Shown here: piece by piece, positions 45,587 through 53,706 of the stretch | How positions within the stretch are numbered: position 1 is the first letter of the stretch | Layout: each line of letters opens with the position of its first letter | Source: an uncultured Odoribacter sp. | GTDB taxonomy: Bacteria; Bacteroidota; Bacteroidia; Bacteroidales; Marinifilaceae | Direction of reading: 5' to 3' | NCBI GenBank assembly: GCA_910588375.1 | Contig: CAJUQA010000015.1 | Span: 7,180 to 71,179 of the forward strand | DNA length: 64,000 bases | The notes under the pieces: model-generated | Seen by the model: the letters and a program-made list of their open reading frames with translations, nothing else | What the model was told of the DNA's origin: nothing | Database searches by the model: none | Translations under genes and position numbers: made by a program

Positions 45587-46183
45587 TTAAAAAGTATATA
45601 ACAAATTAACCGCCGCCTTCGTGGGACCGATATAATTATGTGCCTTACCCTCCGACAACTTCTTACCGCAATTGGCACACGGATAAGAATCATAACGCGT
45701 ATATATCCATCCCAAACCGATTTCACCCTCCACATTCCAATGCTTCCCCAAAATCCAATCATAACCATAAGCAAATCCTGCACCCGCCATCCATCCTTGA
45801 TAACGCTTTTTGCCCACCTTTGAAAAATCACTCCCCCAAAAACGCACATGATTCTTCACTCCTCCCACATTAAACTGTCCTCCCAACACATGTCCCCCCA
45901 CAAAATGACCAGCAAAACGATCGCAAAACCAATAACGGGCCTCCGGCTGAATCAACCAATGCTTCCAGCGTCGTTCATGTGAAAGCGTCCAACCGTTATA
46001 ATTTACCGACACATCCAACGTCCAACGGGGTGCCAATCCGAACTCTACACCTGCATTAGCAGTCAAAGCAGGCAGATCGTAAAGCAAATTTGTCTTGACT
46101 GCAATTTTCTGACACTTTACCTCTGTAATGAAAAAAAATCCTACAAACAAGACAACATAAAATTTTAAAATCCGTTTTACCAT
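45587..46183 (-). CDS. DUF3575 outer-membrane beta-barrel protein
   Basis: 198 residues with a Sec signal peptide (VKC-QK, about residue 24). The DUF3575 pattern is plain: AVKTNLLYDLPALTANAGVE, RWTLDVSVNYNGWTL, QPEARYWFC, and an alternating aromatic pattern to the C-terminal Phe. First gene of the six-gene fimbrial operon. It starts 34 bp from recombination-site copy 1 of the invertible promoter, so its expression is predicted to be switched. Confidence 0.85.
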   Translation of the reverse strand: MVKRILKFYVVLFVGFFFITEVKCQKIAVKTNLLYDLPALTANAGVEFGLAPRWTLDVSVNYNGWTLSHERRWKHWLIQPEARYWFCDRFAGHFVGGHVLGGQFNVGGVKNHVRFWGSDFSKVGKKRYQGWMAGAGFAYGYDWILGKHWNVEGEIGLGWIYTRYDSYPCANCGKKLSEGKAHNYIGPTKAAVNLLYTF

Positions 46184-46216
46184 ATTATGTATTCATTAAT
46201 TATATCATTTAAAACA

Positions 46217-46490
46217 CCGTCTCTTCATAAGAGACGGATTTTATTTAAAATAAATTAATAATACATTGAAATAAAATGAATTACACATATAAGAAAATAT
46301 TAACTCATTCAACATTTTTCGTTTTTGTTTATCAAAACATCTTCTCTGACGTCTTGAAATACATTAAGAAATCTCCATTTTTCAATTTCATTTCCGTCTC
46401 TTATGAAGAGATTTTTTGCTATAACGTTGCAGTATTTGTATAAATATGTAAATTTGCGATTGTAATACTTCTGTCTCTTATGAAGAGATG
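46217..46490. promoter_or_regulatory. Invertible promoter 4 of the fimbrial operon, with three site copies
   Basis: Site copy 1 at 46217-46237 (core GTCTCTTCATAAGAGAC) is inverted relative to copy 2 at 46394-46412 and copy 3 at 46471-46490 (both core GTCTCTTATGAAGAGA). A promoter lies between copies 2 and 3 on the + strand: TTG (46427-46429), 19-nt spacer, TAAATTTG (46449-46456). It now points to the recombinase gene at 46580. Recombination of copies 1 and 3 would turn it toward the fimbrial operon at 46183. The gap holds no credible gene. Confidence 0.85.
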
Positions 46491-46579
46491 ATTGGCAACT
46501 CGTCAAATCAGGATGAACGACATTTTTCTTTTTTTGCTGTTAAAATTGAAAAGGAACAAATTTTCTTGATGCAAAATAT

Positions 46580-47800
46580 ATGAAAACGATGACATCCAAA
46601 GTATCTATCAAAGTAAAGTTTCGTCCCTCTAAGCAATCTGAAAAAGAAGGGGTATTGGTTTACCGAATCATCCATCAGCGTCTTATTCGACAAATTGGAA
46701 CAAACTACAGAATCTTTCCGGAAGAATGGGATGATAAAGCAGAAAAAATAGTAATTATTAATTGCAATAATCAACGGAAAGGCGACCTTCAATCCATCCA
46801 GGAAAAACTATTATTAGAAAAAAAGCGTTTCGAAAAAATCATCCATTGCCTGTCTCGTCAAAACAGTAGATACACGACTGATGATATCGTAAAAGCTTTC
46901 AAACAACCGACCCAAGAATATACCCTATTCGGATTCATGCTCAATGTCATCCGGCAATTAAAACAACTCAACAAAGACAGAAGCGCCGAAAGCTATACAA
47001 CCACACTCCAAAGCTTCATGCACTTCCGTGAAAAAAACGATATTTTATTGCAAGAAATCGACTCAGACCTAATACAAACCTACGAAGCTTATCTAAAAGC
47101 CAAAGGATTAACCCCCAATACCATCTCTTTTTATATGAGGATTCTCCGGGCGGTATATAATCGAGCCGTAGAAAAACAACTGACCGAACAACGCTACCCA
47201 TTCAAACACGTCTATACAGGAATAGAAAAAACCATAAAACGTGCCATTTCCATTGAATCCATCCGCCAAATAAAAACACTCGATCTAAGACATCAAAAAA
47301 CATTGGAATTTGCCCGAGACATGTTTCTCTTCAGTTTTTACACCCGCGGCATGTCATTTGTTGACATGGCTTATCTGAAAAAAAAGAATTTACAATGCGG
47401 CACTATTTCATACCGCCGTAGAAAAACCAACCAGCAACTTTTCATCAAAATGGAACCATGCATACAGGCCATCATTAACAAATACAAAGCCCAAACAACC
47501 GATTTCCTTCTCCCCATTATCCGTTCCGGAGGAAAGGAACGCAAACAATACCAGAACAAACTCCGGCAAGTAAACCACTACCTCAAAAAAATAGCGACAC
47601 TCATTCACCTTTCCCTCCCACTCTCCATGTACGTTGCCCGCCACTCATGGGCAAGTATCGCCAGAAGTAAAAGTATTCCCCTGTCTGTTATCAGCGAAGG
47701 AATGGGGCACGATTCGGAACTAACCACTCAAATCTATTTGGCCTCATTGAATAACTCTGTCATAGACAATGCAAACGCCTCCATCCTCATGGATATCTAA
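46580..47800 (+). CDS. Tyrosine recombinase (phase-variation invertase type)
   Basis: 406 residues. N-terminal arm-type domain (1-100), SAM-like core-binding domain (about 110-205: ESYTTTLQSFMHF), and catalytic domain (about 220-400) with Arg in FYTRGMSFVDMAYL, Lys in RRRKTNQ, YVARHSWAS, GMGHDSELTTQIYLASL with the nucleophile Tyr. This is the common Bacteroidales tyrosine recombinase form. It lies next to the inverted sites at 46217-46490, so it is probably their invertase. In the present orientation it is also transcribed from the invertible promoter, so inversion should change its own expression. Confidence 0.9.
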   Translation: MKTMTSKVSIKVKFRPSKQSEKEGVLVYRIIHQRLIRQIGTNYRIFPEEWDDKAEKIVIINCNNQRKGDLQSIQEKLLLEKKRFEKIIHCLSRQNSRYTTDDIVKAFKQPTQEYTLFGFMLNVIRQLKQLNKDRSAESYTTTLQSFMHFREKNDILLQEIDSDLIQTYEAYLKAKGLTPNTISFYMRILRAVYNRAVEKQLTEQRYPFKHVYTGIEKTIKRAISIESIRQIKTLDLRHQKTLEFARDMFLFSFYTRGMSFVDMAYLKKKNLQCGTISYRRRKTNQQLFIKMEPCIQAIINKYKAQTTDFLLPIIRSGGKERKQYQNKLRQVNHYLKKIATLIHLSLPLSMYVARHSWASIARSKSIPLSVISEGMGHDSELTTQIYLASLNNSVIDNANASILMDI

Positions 47801-47904
47801 CCTCTAATTAAAATAGCTATCTTTTCATGCCCAAACAAATGTCCTCTCAAAATTAATTTACATGGCCATGAAACACTCCCGCCCTCCCTAAATACTACTT
47901 AATA

Positions 47905-47945
47905 TAAAAGTCCGCCAGATTCTACTTTCCGACGGACTTTTCATT
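47905..47945. terminator. Terminator after the recombinase gene (bidirectional)
   Basis: AAAGTCCG (47907-47914) pairs with CGGACTTT (47933-47940), with A/T runs outside both arms. It separates the convergent recombinase and small ORF. Confidence 0.8.
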
Positions 47946-47971
47946 ATTAACCCTATAATTTTAACAAACGA

Positions 47972-48217
47972 CTATTCACTCTCTTTACTGATTAACTCAA
48001 AAAATCCACAGATCTCTTGCTGATCAATAGCTTGACGCACATTGAAACGTTTTACCTGATCTTCATACCCTTTCTTACTTACTTTTATCTCAATCTGGAC
48101 GTCACGCGAATTTTCGTAAGTCAAACCAAGAATATTGAACGAACGGGTTTCTTCAAAAGGCGTTGTCATCAAATACGTTTCTTCTACATAATTAGAAAGT
48201 TTTTCCAAACGATGCAT
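47972..48217 (-). CDS. Small protein of unknown function
   Basis: 81 residues from the ATG at 48217; a TTG at 48223 is an alternative. It is charged, with no signal peptide and no motif that I recognise (MHRLEKLSNYVEETYLMTTP...). It starts 16 bp after the stop of a broken lipoprotein gene (48233-48410) and may be the second gene of that former unit. Real but unassigned. Confidence 0.45.
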   Translation of the reverse strand: MHRLEKLSNYVEETYLMTTPFEETRSFNILGLTYENSRDVQIEIKVSKKGYEDQVKRFNVRQAIDQQEICGFFELISKESE

Positions 48218-48232
48218 GTTCAAATCATAATA

Positions 48233-48410
48233 CTAAGAAACCGGCTTCATCATCGCTCCTGTTGCTGCATCAATAGCAAAGCCTGGCACACCACCAAACA
48301 ATAAATTCCATAACGTCGTTCCGTTAAAACGCTTTTGAACCATTAAATAAAGTTGCACACGATGTGAAAATCGGAAAACAACCAATAATAATCAGAATTT
48401 TTTCATCCAT
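48233..48410 (-). pseudogene. Broken small lipoprotein gene (frameshift/deletion)
   Basis: From the ATG at 48410 the frame reads MDEKILIIIGCFPIFTSC then ATLFNGSKAF and a stop: a lipoprotein-like start. In another frame the same strand continues FNGTTLWNLLFGGVPGFAID then AATGAMMKPVS and the stop at 48233, the usual end of small Bacteroidota PEGA-like lipoproteins (FGG...DAATGAM). The two ends are joined at a short NG-containing overlap, so the middle was lost and the frame broken. Confidence 0.6.
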
Positions 48411-48756
48411 TTATTTTTGTTATACACACCTGTACCACAGCAAATTACCACAACGAATCAGACAATAAAAAATGTGGGACTATAGCTTTATTTGTAAGTA
48501 ATGACGATGCAAATATCCGTTATTCGCAACGCATTCGTGCAATCTTAATTAATAACTTCTCTTATTTTACCATAGGCATTCTATTTTAATTTCTGCAAAA
48601 ATTAAGGTTAAAAACAAAAAAGAAAACAGTATAACATAGAAAATAATGTAAATAGCCCATAATAAAGTTTTTATCCTCTATTTTTCACTTTTTACTTTTA
48701 ATTGCTATCTTCGCACACGTTTGAAAAGCAATAATTTAATCATAAATAATAGTACT
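48411..48756. other. Non-coding gap upstream of the CoA-transferase gene, with probable promoter
   Basis: AT-rich with no credible ORF. A -7-like box TATCTTCG (48706-48713) with a T-rich -33 region lies about 44 nt before the ATG at 48757. Nothing else seen. Confidence 0.45.
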
Positions 48757-50064
48757 ATGTATCAAGGAATAAAGACAGTATCATTCGAAGAGGCTGTAAA
48801 AGTAGTAAAATCGGGCGACCGCATCCACGTTCACAGTGTTGCATGTGCCCCCCAGGGATTAATCCAGGCATTGTGTGCCAGAGGCCGTGCCGGTGAATTG
48901 AAAAACATTAAACTTCAACACCTCCATACCGAAGGATGTGCTCCTTATGCGGAACAGGAATTCGAAGGCGTGTTCTCTCTGGAATCTTTCTTTGTCGGTC
49001 ACAACGTTCGGAAAGCAACCCAGGACGGCTGGGCGGATTACATTCCGGTACACCTGAGCGAAACCCAGAAATTAATCCGTATGGGTTATACTCCCGTAGA
49101 TGTAGCCATGATACAAGTATGTCCTCCCGACAAACACGGTTACGTATCCATGGGTACGTCCGTAGATGCCACATTGGCTGCCGTTGAGAATGCTAAGACT
49201 GTCATTGCCGTCATCAATCCGAATGTACCGAGAGCTTTCGGGGATGCCATTATCAAACTGTCGGACATTGATATTTTCTGCGAGGACAACACGCCACTAA
49301 TCGAAGCCAAACCCGCAACACCTTCGGAACAAGATATACAAATCGGTAAAAACTGCGCTGCCCTGATTGAAGACGGTGCTTGCCTGCAAATGGGTATCGG
49401 TGCTATTCCGAACGCTGTTCTTTCTCAATTGGGCAACCACAAAAACTTAGGTATCCACACCGAAATGTTCGCCGACGGCGTACTTCCTTTATATTATAAA
49501 GGTGTTATCAACAACCTGAACAAAAAATACGACAAAGGAAAAATCGTATCCACGTTCTTAATGGGTTCCAAAGAAGTATACGACTTTATCGACGACAACC
49601 CTGCTGTTGCCATGATGGACGTAGGTTATACCAACGACCCGTACATCATTGCCCAACAACCGAAAATGACAGCCATCAACTCTGCCCTGTCCATCGACAT
49701 CACCGGTCAGGTCAATGCCGACTCCTTAGGTTGCAAATTTTACAGCGGATGCGGCGGTCAGTTAGACTTCATCCGGGGAGCTGCTGCCAGTGAAGGCGGA
49801 AAACCCATCATTGCCATGCCCTCTGTGACTGCCAAAGGCATGAGCAAAATCAGTCCGACCTTATTAAACGGTGCCGGAGTCGTTACCACCCGTTTCGACG
49901 TTCACTATGTAGTCACCGAATTCGGAGCGGTAGACCTTTACGGCAAAACCATGCAAGACCGTGCCAAGGCCTTGATTTCCATTGCCCACCCGGACCATCA
50001 GGAAGAACTGGACAAAGCCGCCTTCGAACGCTTCGGCAGCCACTTCCATTTCGTAAGCAAATAA
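48757..50064 (+). CDS. Acetyl-CoA hydrolase/CoA-transferase family protein
   Basis: 435 residues from the ATG at 48757. The frame is open from a TTG at 48721, but the ATG start begins MYQGIKTVSFEEAVKVVKSG like the family. Features: the GIHTEMFADG motif with the probable catalytic Glu (as in 4-hydroxybutyrate CoA-transferase), GCGGQLDFIRGA, and EFGAVDLYGK. It moves CoA between acyl groups (acetate with butyrate, 4-hydroxybutyrate or succinate), probably in fermentation; the substrate cannot be fixed from sequence. Monocistronic, with its own terminator. Confidence 0.88.
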   Translation: MYQGIKTVSFEEAVKVVKSGDRIHVHSVACAPQGLIQALCARGRAGELKNIKLQHLHTEGCAPYAEQEFEGVFSLESFFVGHNVRKATQDGWADYIPVHLSETQKLIRMGYTPVDVAMIQVCPPDKHGYVSMGTSVDATLAAVENAKTVIAVINPNVPRAFGDAIIKLSDIDIFCEDNTPLIEAKPATPSEQDIQIGKNCAALIEDGACLQMGIGAIPNAVLSQLGNHKNLGIHTEMFADGVLPLYYKGVINNLNKKYDKGKIVSTFLMGSKEVYDFIDDNPAVAMMDVGYTNDPYIIAQQPKMTAINSALSIDITGQVNADSLGCKFYSGCGGQLDFIRGAAASEGGKPIIAMPSVTAKGMSKISPTLLNGAGVVTTRFDVHYVVTEFGAVDLYGKTMQDRAKALISIAHPDHQEELDKAAFERFGSHFHFVSK

Positions 50065-50113
50065 AACTTCGGAAACAAACTTTCAGCGTCTCCCGAAGAC
50101 GAGACAACCACAA

Positions 50114-50146
50114 AGAACTGTATATTAAATATACAGTTCTTTTTAT
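50114..50146 (+). terminator. Terminator of the CoA-transferase gene
   Basis: Perfect 12-bp stem AGAACTGTATAT, loop TAA, ATATACAGTTCT (50114-50140), followed by TTTTT. Confidence 0.9.
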
Positions 50147-50173
50147 AAAATATCCACACTTTCCTTTCTCTGC

Positions 50174-50204
50174 TTTGAGTTTCGGGATTTTAATCCTATT
50201 TTTG
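50174..50204 (+). promoter_or_regulatory. Promoter of the dGTPase gene
   Basis: TTTG (50174-50177), 19-nt spacer, TATTTTTG (50197-50204): a full match to the Bacteroides consensus, 21 nt before the ATG. Confidence 0.75.
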
Positions 50205-50224
50205 TTTGTTAATACTATATTATT

Positions 50225-51577
50225 ATGATGGATTGGAATCAACTTTTGTCTGCACACCGGTATCATCCGGGAGCTACGACCTCCTTGTTTCATTCACACG
50301 ACCGTTCCCAATTCCAGCGGGATTACGACCGGTTGATTTTTTCTTCCCCTTTCCGCCGGTTGCAGAATAAGACACAAGTATTCCCCCTGCCCGGCAACAT
50401 ATTCGTACACAACCGGCTTACCCACAGTCTGGAAGTGGCCAGTGTCGGTCGTTCTTTAGGCAACAAAGTCACCCAATATTTAAAACAGAACAACATCCGG
50501 CTGGACAATCCCGAATTGGCGGAAGAAATAGGAACCATTGTCAGCACGGCCTGTTTAGCCCACGATTTAGGCAACCCGCCTTTCGGACATTCCGGAGAGG
50601 AAGCCATATCCTATTTTTTCAGCGAGGGAGAAGGAATGTACCTAAAAAAACTTCTATCCGACGAGGAGTGGACCGATTTAAGCCACTTCGAAGGCAACGC
50701 CAACACATTCCGTCTGTTAACCCACAGCTTTAAAGGCCGGCGTCCGGGAGGATATACCATGACCTACACCACCCTGGCATCCATCGTAAAATACCCTTTT
50801 GAATCCAAAGCTTCCCCCAAGGGATATAAATACGGATTCTTCCAGAGCGAAAAAGAAATCTACCGGCAGGTGGCGGAAGAATTGGGACTCAAACAGGTCA
50901 ACAACAACCCTCTCCAATACGCCAGACATCCTTTGGTTTATTTAGTGGAAGCAGCCGATGACATCTGTTACCAGATTATGGACATCGAAGACTCCCATAA
51001 ACTGCGCATACTCTCTTATGATGAAACTACAAGCATTCTTGAAAATTTTTACGACAAGAACGAAGATAAAGAAGATTTAAAAGTTATCGCCCGCACATTT
51101 AAAATCGTCACCGACAAAAACGAAAGGATTGCTTTCCTAAGGGCAGGTATTATCAATAAACTCATCACGGCCTGTGCGGAAGTATTCTGCAACAACTACG
51201 AAGCCATCATGAAAGGGGAATTCAACAGTACCCTAATCAAGCAACTCAGCGGCACCAACAAAGAAGCCTACGACGCATGTACCGATTTGGCATACAAACG
51301 TATCTACCACACCAACATCGTTACCCAAATACAGATTGCAGGTTTTAAGATTTTAGGTACCATTCTGAAAGAATACACCGACGCCATTCTGAAACCGGAG
51401 ACATATTATGCCCGCAACATCCTCTCCATCATGCCGGAACAATACCAAGTGAACAAAGAAGATTCCATGTATACCAAAATTCAGACTGTCATCGACTACG
51501 TTTCCGGCATGACCGATTCCTATGCACTGAATCTTTACCGGAAAATCAAAGGCATCGAAGTACCCGAAATCAAATAA
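50225..51577 (+). CDS. dgt: Deoxyguanosinetriphosphate triphosphohydrolase
   Basis: 450 residues (Met2 at 50228 is an equally possible start). HD-domain metal ligands in HSLEVA (about 62-67) and AHDLGNPPFGHSGE (about 115-128), then EAADDICYQIMDIEDS. It cuts dNTPs, mainly dGTP, to the nucleoside and triphosphate, controlling dNTP pools. Monocistronic, followed by a TTGAAA-type hairpin. Confidence 0.94.
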   Translation: MMDWNQLLSAHRYHPGATTSLFHSHDRSQFQRDYDRLIFSSPFRRLQNKTQVFPLPGNIFVHNRLTHSLEVASVGRSLGNKVTQYLKQNNIRLDNPELAEEIGTIVSTACLAHDLGNPPFGHSGEEAISYFFSEGEGMYLKKLLSDEEWTDLSHFEGNANTFRLLTHSFKGRRPGGYTMTYTTLASIVKYPFESKASPKGYKYGFFQSEKEIYRQVAEELGLKQVNNNPLQYARHPLVYLVEAADDICYQIMDIEDSHKLRILSYDETTSILENFYDKNEDKEDLKVIARTFKIVTDKNERIAFLRAGIINKLITACAEVFCNNYEAIMKGEFNSTLIKQLSGTNKEAYDACTDLAYKRIYHTNIVTQIQIAGFKILGTILKEYTDAILKPETYYARNILSIMPEQYQVNKEDSMYTKIQTVIDYVSGMTDSYALNLYRKIKGIEVPEIK

Positions 51578-51582
51578 AAGAG

Positions 51583-51663
51583 TGGACAAAGTGAAAATGT
51601 TGAAAAAGTTAAAGAAAGCCTTCCGACTTTTCTAACCTTTTCAACATTTCAACCATTCTAACT
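51583..51663. terminator. GTTGAAA-rich long hairpin between dgt and yqeY
   Basis: The left arm (GAAAATGTTGAAAAAGTTAA...) pairs with the right arm (...TTCTAACCTTTTCAACATTTC) around AGCCTTCCGACTT. It lies between convergent genes, consistent with a bidirectional terminator. Related elements occur at 5387-5437, 12481-12548 and 63717-63818. Confidence 0.65.
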
Positions 51664-52107
51664 TAATAAAGCCTTTACCTTTTCGGAAATCGCTTTTCCG
51701 TCGGCTTTTCCGGACAACTGTTTGGTGGCAACTCCCATCACTTTCCCCATATCTTTAGGAGAAGAAGCACCTACGGAAGCTATAATTTCTTTCAACGCGG
51801 CCGTCAATTCCTCCTCCGTCAAAGGCTTTGGCAGAAAAGAATTCAACACCTGCAACTGGCCGTTCTCCTCCTCATACAGGTCCATACGCCCCTGCTCCTT
51901 ATAAATAGCAGCCGATTCCGTACTCTGTTTCGCCAATTTCTGAATAATTTTCAAACACTCCGCATCATCGATTCCATCGCCTGCCCCCGGTTTGGTCTTG
52001 GCCTCCAGAATCACTTTCTTTATATTCCGGTAAGCCCCTAACTTCACCTTATCCTGAGCCTTCATCGACTCCTTAATTCCTTGGTTTACTTGTTCTTCAA
52101 TAGTCAT
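51658..52107 (-). CDS. GatB/YqeY domain protein
   Basis: 149 residues from the ATG at 52107, chosen because MTIEEQVNQGIKESMKAQDK matches the family start; the frame extends to 52137. The family fold is all-helical, with the tail GKVMGVATKQLSGKADGKAI near the C-terminus. It is related to the tRNA-binding domain of GatB, and its precise role is unknown. It stands alone between convergent dgt and the divergent MATE gene. Confidence 0.88.
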   Translation of the reverse strand: MTIEEQVNQGIKESMKAQDKVKLGAYRNIKKVILEAKTKPGAGDGIDDAECLKIIQKLAKQSTESAAIYKEQGRMDLYEEENGQLQVLNSFLPKPLTEEELTAALKEIIASVGASSPKDMGKVMGVATKQLSGKADGKAISEKVKALLS

Positions 52108-52231
52108 ATTTCTCAATTTTAAAATAACATACTTCATACATTCCCGACCATACGAAAATAATGCTTTTTTACTATTTTTCCTTCCCTTGCCATTTTTATC
52201 GTATCTTTACATCCGGAAATAACAGGCCCGT

Positions 52232-53560
52232 ATGACATCAATCAGTAACAAAACCATCTGGAACATCGCTTACCCGATTATTTTCGGGAATCTGGCGCAA
52301 ACCTTAATTGCACTGACCGACACGGCATTCTTAGGGCGGGTAAGTGCCATTGCTTTAGGGGCTGCCATGATGGCCAGCATATACTACTATGTCTTTTCCA
52401 CCCTGGCCTGGGGGTTCAGTATCGGAGTCCAGATTATCATCGCCCGGCGCTTGGGAGAAAACAAACTGGAAAGAATCGGCGTTGTCTTTGAACACGGCAT
52501 GGTTTTCGTGCTTCTCCTGTCCACCGGTCTATTCCTGATACAGCATTTCTATACGGAATATCTGCTGGAACGGGTTATCCAGTCCCCCAACATCTACGCA
52601 GCAGCCATGGAATACATGGATTACAGACACTACGGTATTATATTCGTATGCTTCAACTTCCTTTTCCGGGCTTTATACATCGGACTCTCCAACACGAAAG
52701 TTATCAGCTTCTCCACCCTGCTGATGGCCATCGTCAACATCTTTCTGGACTATGTACTCATTTTCGGCAAATGGGGCTTCCCCCATATGGGCATCGGCGG
52801 AGCGGCATTTGCTTCTGTTTGTGCAGAAATTTCCGCACTGATTTTCTTCTTCATATACACACTGACCAGACTTCCGTTAAAGAAATATGCCCTTTTTGCC
52901 TTCCACCGGCTGGAAGCCTGGCTCATAAAAGCAATCCTCAAACTGGCATTCCCGACCATGCTCCAAAAACTACTTTCTTTCGGGACCTGGTTCATCTTCT
53001 TTGTCATGGTGGAACGGATGGGCGAACAACCCATCGCCATATCGGGAATTGTCAGAAGTGTATACATGCTGATTATGATTCCCGTATTTGCCTTCGGTGC
53101 TACGGCCAACACCCTGACAAGCCGGCAAATCGGTGCCGGTCAGCAACAGGAAGTCCGCTCCACACTGGTCAAAATACTCCGGCTGAGCCTCATCAGCATC
53201 CTGCCCGTACTCACCTGCTGCATCCTCTTTCCTTCCCTGCTGCTGTCCGTCTATACCAACGACGCGCTTCTGGCATCCGCTTCCGTTCCCTCCCTGTACG
53301 TCATCTGCATTGCCGCCATTGCCATGAGCTTCGGCATGACCTACTTTGAAGCCGTCTCCGGCACGGGAAACACCATTCATGCCTTGTGGCTGGAAGTGAT
53401 TGTCCTTTTCGCCTACACCGGTTCCGTATGGTTCTTCGCAAAAATAATCCGCTCCGATGTCGCCTGGGTATGGACCAGTGAAATCACCTACGGAGCCCTT
53501 ATCGGTATCACTTCGCTCCTGTACCTGTATTTCGCCGGCTGGCACAAAAAAACGATTTGA
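52232..53560 (+). CDS. MATE family efflux transporter
   Basis: 442 residues with about twelve transmembrane helices in two homologous halves. MATE signatures: WNIAYPIIFGNLAQTLIALT at the start and AISGIVRSVYMLIMIPVFAFGATANTLTSRQIGAG in the second half. It is a cation-driven export pump; the substrate is unknown. A TATCTTTA box at 52202 precedes it. Confidence 0.92.
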   Translation: MTSISNKTIWNIAYPIIFGNLAQTLIALTDTAFLGRVSAIALGAAMMASIYYYVFSTLAWGFSIGVQIIIARRLGENKLERIGVVFEHGMVFVLLLSTGLFLIQHFYTEYLLERVIQSPNIYAAAMEYMDYRHYGIIFVCFNFLFRALYIGLSNTKVISFSTLLMAIVNIFLDYVLIFGKWGFPHMGIGGAAFASVCAEISALIFFFIYTLTRLPLKKYALFAFHRLEAWLIKAILKLAFPTMLQKLLSFGTWFIFFVMVERMGEQPIAISGIVRSVYMLIMIPVFAFGATANTLTSRQIGAGQQQEVRSTLVKILRLSLISILPVLTCCILFPSLLLSVYTNDALLASASVPSLYVICIAAIAMSFGMTYFEAVSGTGNTIHALWLEVIVLFAYTGSVWFFAKIIRSDVAWVWTSEITYGALIGITSLLYLYFAGWHKKTI

Positions 53561-53601
53561 AAGTTATAGCGCCCGCTCCAATCTTTTTCGGCATTATTAC
53601 G

Positions 53602-53609
53602 TATCTTTG
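53602..53609 (+). promoter_or_regulatory. -7 box in front of the lytic transglycosylase gene
   Basis: TATCTTTG (matching TAnnTTTG), with a weak T-rich -33 region, 98 nt upstream of the chosen ATG at 53707. It supports a start downstream of 53609 rather than the longer open frame from 53557. Confidence 0.5.
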
Positions 53610-53706
53610 CATAGAACAGGCAAAGGCTCGCGGTGAGTACCAACAAATTTGGCCCAATCCGCCGCTTGCATCATCCTTACATTCTATAAAAACAATAAAA
53701 TACGAA

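Noticed and set aside
46309..46506. 65-residue minus-strand ORF in the fimbrial switch region
   Set aside because: It runs across recombination-site copies 2 and 3 and the promoter, would be broken by inversion, and has no family resemblance.
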